Assembly: GCA_965230635.1 (NCBI GenBank)
Contig: CBDDLJ010000016.1
Location: 186,001 to 250,000, forward strand
Source of the DNA: CBDDLJ01 sp965230635
Lineage (GTDB): Bacteria > Pseudomonadota > Gammaproteobacteria > UBA1113
Length of the DNA: 64,000 nucleotides
Direction: 5' to 3'
Numbering within the stretch: position 1 is the stretch's first letter; the number at the start of each line of letters is the position of its first letter. The notes beneath the pieces are model-generated. The model had not been told where the DNA came from, searched no databases, and saw nothing but the letters and a program-made list of their open reading frames with translations. Position numbers and translations under genes: made by a program. Below, in pieces: positions 47,505 through 53,981 of the stretch.

Positions 47505-49257
47505 TGTGATCACCAAGCGATTTTGACGTATTATAACTACCAAGCGACTTTGTCGTATTGTTCATTTATTGAGGGGGATTGACGGACATAACAAATCAGT
47601 GATTTCTTAACATTTTGTCGTGTTTATATGAGGTCGCTAAGGATGATTGTTATGGATTCGAAAACTCAGTTAATAGTAGATATCATTGCAAAGGTTACGC
47701 AAGGGAACATCAGTATTCATAATGCGGGAAAGCTGCTGAATCGCTCACGGCGAACGATAGAAAGATATGTTGCCAAGTATCAAAAATTAGGGGTGAAATT
47801 TATTGTTCATGGCAATAAAGGCAGAGCACCTGTTAATAAAGTATCAGGTACATTAAAGCGTAATGTTCAGTCCCTGATTAAAGAAAAATACCATGATGTT
47901 AATTTACAGCATCTCGCTGAACTACTGGCTCATCATGAGGGAATTCAGGTGAAACGTGAAACATTACGTCACTGGGCTCATGAAATCCACCATGTCAAAC
48001 GGGCTAAGCGTAGACGCTCCCAGGTCCGAAAGAAACGTGAGCGCATGGGGTCAGCTGGTTTGCTGCTACAAATGGATGGTAGTACCCATCGGTGGTTTGG
48101 AGAAAAGAAATCATGCTTAATTGCTATGATTGATGATGCGACCAGTGAACTTCATGCTGAATTTTTTGCATCAGAAACGACCCAAGGTTGTATGAAAGTT
48201 ATGCGCGATGTTATTGAAAAGAAGGGACTGTTTAAAACCCTTTATGTTGATAAAGCGGGTATTTTCGGAGGGCCTAAGCGATGCCAGTTCTCACAAATGC
48301 AAAGAGCCTGTGATGAGCTAGGGATTACCCTGCTATTTGCTCATTCAGCACAGGGTAAAGGCCGTATTGAACGAGCATTTGACACCCTGCAAGATAGGTT
48401 AGTCCCAGAATTTCGTCTCAATAAAATTACTGACATGCGGCGTGCTAATCAATATCTAAAAGACACTTTTATTCCTAATTATCGGTGTCAATATATTTTG
48501 GTTAATGAAAGAAATGCTGTCGCTGAATTCTCAAAAATGCCTCGACATATCGATCTAGATACAATACTTATACGGAAAGCGTATCGGAAAATTCGTAATG
48601 ACCACACGTTCAGCTTTCGCAATAAACTTTACTTAATCGATTCACCACTAACACATTCTATTGCTAAGCAAGAAATTGAAATACGTCTAGCACCTGATGA
48701 TAGCTTTTGCGCCGACTACATTGGACGACCTCTTGTTACCTCTGAGGTAGTGCAACCAACAAAATCATCTGCGTACGACTTAGAAATCCAGAAAAAAATG
48801 GATGCGATAGACTTAGCTGAAAAACTCGGTAATGTGTCTGAGGCAACACGGATGAGTGGTTGCTCTCGTGAAACTATTTATAAAAATAAACGCTTGCTCA
48901 AAGAAAAAGGACCACAGGCTTTAAAGCGCACCTTCAAAGTGAACCGCCATCATAAAAATAGAACGGGTAAACACCTTGAAAAAATCGTCATTGAGTTCTC
49001 ACTAGATAACCCACATTTGGGACAGGCACAAGTCTCCGCACAACTAAAAAATCACTACAATATTGAACTCAGCCCCAGTGGCATTCGTGGAATATGGCTT
49101 AGAGAAAACATGAATACCAGCGCCCTTAGGGTGTCAAAATCTAGAACTGACTGTAAGTTAGTCAATTAAAAATCCTTGATTGTTGCAAATAATGCTGGTA
49201 CTGTATTACGACGAAATCGCTCGGTAATTAGTCCGACAGATTCCCTTGGTAATCACA
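47505..49257. mobile_element. ISNCY-type insertion sequence with Mu-like bipartite ends
   Basis: The left end reads TGTGATCACCAAGCGA and the right end, on the opposite strand, TGTGATTACCAAGGGA. Each end carries two spaced copies of a binding-site-like word (ACCAAGCGAyTTTGwCGTA): 47512 and 47539 on the left (27-base period), and reverse-complement copies near 49205-49225 and 49228-49252 on the right. One transposase gene lies between. The exact termini and target duplication were not resolved. Homology to the partial copy at 52035 runs a few bases beyond 49257. Confidence 0.75.
47652..49169 (+). CDS. ISNCY-type DDE transposase with an extra C-terminal HTH module
   Basis: From ATG 47652 (AAGGA eight bases upstream; ATG 47628 is an alternative) the protein has about 505 residues. 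An N-terminal HTH (AGKLLNRSRRTIERYV) is followed by the integrase core with LLLQMDGSTHRWFG, DDATSELHAEF and the catalytic Glu region GKGRIERAFDTLQDRL. A beta-rich C-terminal domain ends near VTSEVVQPTK. The last about 125 residues (AYDLEIQKKMDAIDLAEKLG, NPHLGQAQVSAQLK, SPSGIRGIWL) look like the N-terminal HTH region of IS481-family transposases, as if fused in frame. Whether this hybrid is active is unknown. Confidence 0.8.
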   Translation: MDSKTQLIVDIIAKVTQGNISIHNAGKLLNRSRRTIERYVAKYQKLGVKFIVHGNKGRAPVNKVSGTLKRNVQSLIKEKYHDVNLQHLAELLAHHEGIQVKRETLRHWAHEIHHVKRAKRRRSQVRKKRERMGSAGLLLQMDGSTHRWFGEKKSCLIAMIDDATSELHAEFFASETTQGCMKVMRDVIEKKGLFKTLYVDKAGIFGGPKRCQFSQMQRACDELGITLLFAHSAQGKGRIERAFDTLQDRLVPEFRLNKITDMRRANQYLKDTFIPNYRCQYILVNERNAVAEFSKMPRHIDLDTILIRKAYRKIRNDHTFSFRNKLYLIDSPLTHSIAKQEIEIRLAPDDSFCADYIGRPLVTSEVVQPTKSSAYDLEIQKKMDAIDLAEKLGNVSEATRMSGCSRETIYKNKRLLKEKGPQALKRTFKVNRHHKNRTGKHLEKIVIEFSLDNPHLGQAQVSAQLKNHYNIELSPSGIRGIWLRENMNTSALRVSKSRTDCKLVN

Positions 49258-49417
49258 GTTTTACAAATTATGGCTTTTTTGGGAAATCTGCTATATTGTT
49301 AACTAATAACTCAAACATTCACATTTCACGGGATGTGCAAAGTTTATCACTGGATAATTTTAATAGAAAAATCAATTGGTTATATTGCAACATGCCCTAT
49401 TAACTCTGTTTTTACTG
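49258..49417. other. Short non-coding stretch after the insertion sequence
   Basis: AT-rich DNA with no supported gene. It ends at the 3' end of the minus-strand winged-helix fragment. Confidence 0.4.
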
Positions 49418-49666
49418 TTATTTTCCGCCCCATTGTTGCCCCATTACCGCCCCATTGACGCTCCAATTCTTTTTCACTAAAAACCATTTTGCGCTTTTTC
49501 CAATGCTAGAAGAATCTACTAAATGTAGTGATTTTAAATGTGCTAAATCATCACCCACTGTACGAGATGCAGGAGGATCTTCAAGCTGTTGCACAATTTG
49601 CCTGAGTGTCATGGGTTTGTTATCAAAACGGGTGAGTATTTGAAGAATACTTATAGCAGTTTTCAA
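49418..49666 (-). pseudogene. Winged-helix regulator fragment truncated at the hairpin repeat
   Basis: An open frame of 82 residues reads ISILQILTRFDNKPMTLRQI and then SRTVGDDLAHLKSLHLVD, a winged-helix DNA-binding pattern. Its first codons (TTG 49666) lie inside the hairpin repeat at 49652-49813, so the natural N-terminus is gone and no continuation is found beyond the repeat. The end (VNGAVMGQQWGGK) comes from three AATGGGGC-like DNA repeats. Probably the 3' remnant of a larger regulator such as a Schlafen/AlbA-type protein. Confidence 0.5.
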
Positions 49667-49813
49667 TATGACTAAGCCATTATAAACTTCGTCTAACCCG
49701 CGCTTGCTTTGTTCTTCAAAAGCTTATTTACAGTAAGTAAACCTCACTGTTGAAACCGCGCAAGCACGCGTTATACTCGCTTATAATGGCTTAGTCATAT
49801 TGAAAACTGCTAT
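49652..49813. repeat. MITE-like hairpin repeat, copy C (type 2)
   Basis: A 162-bp hairpin with ends TATAGCAGTTTTCAATATGA and the exact reverse complement. The length, TATA ends and central word (TTATTTACAGTAAGTAAAC) match the type 1 copies, but the outer about 30 bases of both arms are different and still complementary. Confidence 0.88.
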
Positions 49814-49866
49814 AAAAAAATAAACATTATACTTGAAAAATATATCTTTTGATGATATATAAAAAG

Positions 49867-50253
49867 GATGAAAAGAAATAATGATCAATCGTTATCTGCA
49901 TTATTAGACTTAAATGGGACTCGTTATGTTATTGATGACGAACTGGGTTTATGGGTAAAATTCGAGGTGTTGGCAATAAAAAATCAAAAGAATATCCTCA
50001 CGGTGTTCGGTATTCTTTAACGTTGCACAATAGCTCAAATCAACGCATTCTAGGGTTTGATAATGCACATGCCGTTGCATACGGAGGAAAACGACATGTT
50101 GCGCCAAAATGGACATACGATCATTGGCACTATGACGAAAATGATCGCGGTAGACCTTATTCATATATTGATGCGGGCACATTAATTGAAGATTTTTGGA
50201 AAGCAGTTGAAAACAAACTGACCAGTATAAAAGGAGACAGTCATGAGAAATAA
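49867..50253 (+). pseudogene. TumE-like (DUF6516) toxin, probably frameshifted
   Basis: The body of the protein, from about 49955 to 50253, reads KSKEYPHGVRYSLTLHNSSN, RILGFDNAHAVAYG and WHYDENDRGRPY, the conserved core of the TumE/DUF6516 toxin family. The family N-terminus lies in a different frame starting at ATG 49867 (ALLDLNGTRYVIDDELGLWVKFE). The two parts meet near 49955-49965, so a small indel breaks the gene. The shorter frame from ATG 49951 (100 residues) may still be made. It overlaps the antitoxin gene by 11 bases. Confidence 0.65.
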
Positions 50254-50632
50254 AGAGATTAAGACAGTTAACGTGGGTATTATGCCACTTGATCAATTCA
50301 AAAAACGTACATTAATGATTGCACGGGGTAAATATAAACCTAAAAAAAATGAACCTACCGTATGGTTTCCATCGCTCAAATCATTAGCTAGTGTGCTTTC
50401 TGAAGAAAATCAAGCATTACTGAAATTGATTATCGAATCCAAACCGAAGTCAATTGCTGCATTAGAACCATTAACGGGTAGAAAAACCAATAATTTATTG
50501 CGAACGTTGCGCCGAATGGAACGTTATGGTTTAGTAGAATTAGAGGAAAGTGACAAAGGTGGTCGTGGTAGGTCGCCTTTAGTTCCTAAAGTCATCTATA
50601 ATATGGCAAACATTGAAGTGCATTGGAACTAA
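50243..50632 (+). CDS. TumA-like HTH antitoxin (HVO_A0114 family)
   Basis: A 129-residue protein with a C-terminal winged helix (AALEPLTGRKTNNLLRTLRR, MERYGLVELEESDKGGRGR). The N-terminal TLMIARGKYKPKKNEPTVWF segment is typical of the HVO_A0114-type DNA-binding proteins paired with DUF6516 toxins. GGAGAC lies upstream of the ATG. It would repress the operon and neutralise the toxin. Intact here even though the toxin looks broken. Confidence 0.8.
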   Translation: MRNKEIKTVNVGIMPLDQFKKRTLMIARGKYKPKKNEPTVWFPSLKSLASVLSEENQALLKLIIESKPKSIAALEPLTGRKTNNLLRTLRRMERYGLVELEESDKGGRGRSPLVPKVIYNMANIEVHWN

Positions 50633-50650
50633 ATGTTTATCAGTCTTAGC

Positions 50651-50684
50651 TATAGCAGTTTTCAATATTATTAAGCCATTATTG
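50651..50684. repeat. Single end of a type 2 hairpin repeat
   Basis: TATAGCAGTTTTCAATATTA followed by TTAAGCCATTAT matches the left end of copy C (49652) with three differences. The rest of the repeat is missing, so a deletion or rearrangement removed it. Confidence 0.75.
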
Positions 50685-50814
50685 CGTATTATCCTGATGT
50701 CGATCGCCTGTTATTGTCATGTCGATCGTTGCCACAGCTTTTTTTTCTCCAAAATTAAGATGTTACCAGGTGATCGACATGGGTTGATGTGTCTACACTA
50801 TTCCGGACACCAAC

Positions 50815-51627
50815 TTAGGCGGCTCTACAAGCCACCTCGTACTCTACTGGTGATAAATAGTCATTAGCAGAATGCATACGTAGCCTATTATAATAGACTT
50901 CAATATATTCAAAAACAGCTGTTTTCGCTTCTTCTCTAGTATTAAATTGCACCGAATGAACGAGTTCTACTTTCAACGAATGAAAGAAACTCTCAGCGAC
51001 AGCGTTATCCCAGCAGTCGGCCTTTCGACTCATGCTTTGTCGAATACCATGTGCCTTACATATTTCTCGATGGCTGTTAGAAGCGTACTGACTGCCGCGA
51101 TCCGTGTGCCAGATTAAACCTTTTGCGGGCTTTCTCCTCCAAATTGCCATTAGCAGTGCAGCATTGACCAGTGATGCTTTCATTTTTTTATCCATTGCCC
51201 ATCCTACAATACGTCGCGAATATAAGTCTATTACAACCGCCAAATATAACCATCCTTCTGCTGTATGGATGTAAGTAATATCCCCAGCATAATAGCGGTT
51301 AATTTGTTTGGGAGAAAAATCTCGTCCTAATAGGTTTGGAAAAATAGGTAAATTGTGATTTGAATCTGTCGTCATTTTATATTTTCGCCTAGATTTACAG
51401 GCTAATTGCATTTTTTTCATCAACCACCCAATACGACGGCGGCTAACTACAATGCCATTTCTAGCTAACGCTCGCTTGATTCTTCGTGTACCATAATTAC
51501 CATAATTCATTAAAAAAATCTCCTTAATTTGTTCCTTGAGCTGCTCATCATTTCTTTTTCGCACTGTGGGCTTTGATAATAACCATTCATAATAACTGCT
51601 GCGGCTCACCCCTAATAAATGACACAT
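50815..51627 (-). CDS. IS3-family transposase OrfB (DDE integrase)
   Basis: The catalytic half of the transposase. It has the HTH_21 part (NYGNYGTRRIKRALARNGI), the first Asp in NRYYAGDITYI, the second in GLIWHTDRGSQY, and the Glu in WDNAVAESFFHSLK. It is normally made as a fusion with OrfA by a -1 shift at the A-AAA-AAG heptamer (51714-51708). The OrfB frame is open from that site (ARHHVKYAWIKSNEEHFPI) through ATG 51627. Confidence 0.93.
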   Translation of the reverse strand: MCHLLGVSRSSYYEWLLSKPTVRKRNDEQLKEQIKEIFLMNYGNYGTRRIKRALARNGIVVSRRRIGWLMKKMQLACKSRRKYKMTTDSNHNLPIFPNLLGRDFSPKQINRYYAGDITYIHTAEGWLYLAVVIDLYSRRIVGWAMDKKMKASLVNAALLMAIWRRKPAKGLIWHTDRGSQYASNSHREICKAHGIRQSMSRKADCWDNAVAESFFHSLKVELVHSVQFNTREEAKTAVFEYIEVYYNRLRMHSANDYLSPVEYEVACRAA

Positions 51628-51674
51628 TAATCTAATCGGAAAATGTTCCTCATTGGATTTTATCCAGGCATACT

Positions 51675-51971
51675 TTACATGGTGTCTTGCGCAAAGTATG
51701 CTGCAGCCTTTTTTAATATTTCTTTCTCCAATTTTAAGCGGTTCAGTTCTTTTGTTAACCGCTTAGTTTCTTTATGTAAATCAGCTTCATTTTTTGTAGA
51801 CTCTGACTTTGATGGCCGTGGGTAATATTGTTTAACCCAGCCGTGCAATGTTGTTTCATTAACTCCAAGTCCTCTAGCTGTTTGAGAAATACTTTGCCCA
51901 GACTCACTAGCCAGCTTGGCTGATGATTTTTTAAACTCCAATGTATATTGCGTTACCTTCCGTTTGCCCAT
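51675..51971 (-). CDS. IS3-family transposase OrfA (HTH)
   Basis: A 98-residue protein with an N-terminal HTH (ISQTARGLGVNETTLHGWVK) and a leucine zipper (LHKETKRLTKELNRLKLEKE). Near its 3' end the in-frame slippery heptamer A-AAA-AAG at 51714-51708 allows a -1 shift into orfB to make the OrfAB transposase, the usual IS3 mechanism. Confidence 0.92.
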   Translation of the reverse strand: MGKRKVTQYTLEFKKSSAKLASESGQSISQTARGLGVNETTLHGWVKQYYPRPSKSESTKNEADLHKETKRLTKELNRLKLEKEILKKAAAYFAQDTM

Positions 51972-52034
51972 AATTTAGTCTCCTCTACCTCGTGGTATTT
52001 TAACTTTTTTGTCCGGAATAGTGTAGACACATCA

Positions 52035-52230
52035 CCCAGTGGCATTCGTGGAATATGGCTTAGAGAAAACATGAATACCAGCGCCCTTAGAGTGTCAAAA
52101 TCTAGAACTGACTGTAAGTTGGTCAATTAAAATCCTTGATTGTTGCAAATAATGCTGGTATTATATTACGACAAAATCGCTCGGTAATTAGTCCGACAGT
52201 TTCCCTCGGTAATCACACTTTTACATTTTA
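52035..52230. mobile_element. Remnant of the ISNCY-type element (right end only)
   Basis: This stretch repeats 49074-49270 with few differences. It contains the last codons of the transposase (SGIRGIWLRENMNT...) and the right-end binding words (ACAAAATCGCTCGGT near 52171-52185). It abuts the IS3 right end, and the rest of the copy is missing. Confidence 0.88.
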
Positions 52231-52321
52231 TCTTATCATTTCCTTTTACCATGATATTCCCTTTCTCCGGTAAGTGCCTAACAAATGAAACTTATTCTAT
52301 TGATTTTAAACGCTTTTTTAT

Positions 52322-52365
52322 TTATGTCGCGATTATGTCGCGATTATGTCGCGATTATGTCGCGA
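52322..52365. repeat. Four perfect tandem 11-bp repeats
   Basis: The unit TTATGTCGCGA is repeated exactly four times and ends next to the TAA stop of the minus-strand gene at 52366. Because 11 is not a multiple of 3, the array puts stops in more than one frame. Each unit has the palindrome TCGCGA. Confidence 0.95.
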
Positions 52366-53739
52366 TTAATCCTTTAATAAAAACCATATTGTACTTCTAC
52401 CATGTCCTTTTGAGTTAACTTTTTGCATGCTTTTTAATGTTTGCAGTTCTCTTTGGATTGTTCTCTTTGTCAGCACATTGATTAAGCGAAGAGCAATATC
52501 TCCTGTGCTGAGTCCCTTTGTTTCACTAAGCACCTTGAGGATTTCAATTTGTCTTGACGTTAATGGCTCTGTGTCCTCCTGAAGCATGTACTGTGCTTTT
52601 TGATAGACTGAGGTAGGTGCATATTTAGGATCTCTTTTAAATGTAATGCTAAAAAAAAGATTACTTTCAATTATTGGTGATGGTAATTTAGCCTCCGATG
52701 TTAAGTACATAATTCTTTTTATCCCACTACCTATTCGTTCTGCTTTTTCAATTCTTGCAAACATATCAGCAATCGTGGCGTTTCTCCGAATAGATATCTG
52801 AGTAACGAAATCGACACTCACGCCTGCAGGAAGTCCACCTGGATTTTTAATAACAATCCTGTCCTCATGTACCTCAATCAATATACTTGTTCCACGCATA
52901 GCATAGTCACGATGTATGATGGCATTGACAATGGCTTCTCGAATAGCGGCTAATGGAATTTCATAAATATCCTTTCTATTTTCCCCTTCAATCTCACTTC
53001 TAACATTTAGGTGTTTTTTAATAAAGAGCATGGCTTGAGAAAACTGCGTAATAAGATCATTTTGTACATCAATACGATCATAAATATGTATTCCTTCTGT
53101 CCCCTTAAAAGCAACTAAAATCATTTCACATTGAGGTATAAATTTCTTAGGATTATCTGTAAAAAATAATACACCTGCATTATTAATATTGTTACCATCA
53201 GCCAAGTCAAGGCTCTTTAATAGACTTTTAAATTCAATGTTTTCAACAGATATCCCTGTCTCAGATAGAAATTTTTGTATTTTTTTATTGGATAGATCTT
53301 CCCAGTCAATATCTGTATTAACTTGTTTTTCAAAAGATGGTTTTTCATTGTTTTTTTCAAATAAAACGTTCAATTCTTTTTGGTTCATTTTTTGAGTAGT
53401 TGCATCTAGTCGACGGTAGTATCCAGAAGAGCAACTATGAGGTTTTTCATCACTTTCACTAACAGTAATAATGACCACTTGCTCCAATTGCTCAATGTTT
53501 TTTAGTACGACATTTGGCTCACAATTTCTTGCTAAGCTATTTATTTTTGCTTTAAGACTATTGGTTAGAGTTTCGCCAATAATTTTTCCTTGATCATTAA
53601 CACCCAGAAAAATTTTACCACCATAAGTGTTCGCAAATGCAACTATGTCTTTGTCAAGTTTGCCAGAAAAACTTTCTTTGAACTCTGTCGTTAATCCTTC
53701 GCCTTCTTTTAAGAGTAATTCTAATTCTTCTATATCCAT
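52366..53739 (-). CDS. Schlafen/AlbA-type ATPase regulator
   Basis: A 457-residue protein with the AlbA_2 (Schlafen) domain at the N-terminus (TEFKESFSGKLDKDIVAFAN, GGKIFLGVNDQGKIIG). A HATPase_c_4 domain lies in the middle (PLAAIREAIVNAIIHRDY, NPGGLPAGVS, RNATIADMFARI, GSGIKRI) and a C-terminal winged helix follows (LTSRQIEILKVLSETKG). The family is often found next to mobile DNA and in defence regions; its role is mostly unknown. It is next to the insertion elements here. ATG 53739 is the natural start. Confidence 0.87.
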   Translation of the reverse strand: MDIEELELLLKEGEGLTTEFKESFSGKLDKDIVAFANTYGGKIFLGVNDQGKIIGETLTNSLKAKINSLARNCEPNVVLKNIEQLEQVVIITVSESDEKPHSCSSGYYRRLDATTQKMNQKELNVLFEKNNEKPSFEKQVNTDIDWEDLSNKKIQKFLSETGISVENIEFKSLLKSLDLADGNNINNAGVLFFTDNPKKFIPQCEMILVAFKGTEGIHIYDRIDVQNDLITQFSQAMLFIKKHLNVRSEIEGENRKDIYEIPLAAIREAIVNAIIHRDYAMRGTSILIEVHEDRIVIKNPGGLPAGVSVDFVTQISIRRNATIADMFARIEKAERIGSGIKRIMYLTSEAKLPSPIIESNLFFSITFKRDPKYAPTSVYQKAQYMLQEDTEPLTSRQIEILKVLSETKGLSTGDIALRLINVLTKRTIQRELQTLKSMQKVNSKGHGRSTIWFLLKD

Positions 53740-53981
53740 ATTTTGTATCCCAAATTGGTAAAAAACTGTAATAATACCATCATTTCTTGCGTCAAGTACT
53801 AATTCTCTTCCTTATCAGCAAAATAATCAATAATCGAATTAACGTCATTTTAGGATGTAAAGTGTATAACCATCTGTCCCTTGCTTTTTTCTAAGTTAAA
53901 GTAGATATACAGATGCATCTAATGAGCGCTGCAAAAGTTTTGTATATTTTATTTGCAAGGTGAATGGGCTTCTCTGGTACG

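Larger units (their letters stand above)
50785..52034. mobile_element. Intact IS3-family insertion sequence
   Basis: Perfect 25-bp inverted ends (TGATGTGTCTACACTATTCC...) at 50785-50809 and 52010-52034 enclose two overlapping-frame genes on the minus strand. Length is 1250 bp. The three bases flanking each end do not match (GGT and CCC), so there is no target duplication, and the right flank is a fragment of the ISNCY element. A decayed end of a related element is at 63752. Confidence 0.93.

Noticed and set aside
51948..52130. An apparent frame crossing from the IS3 end into the ISNCY remnant
   Set aside because: It is created by the junction; the recognisable part is only the duplicated transposase tail.
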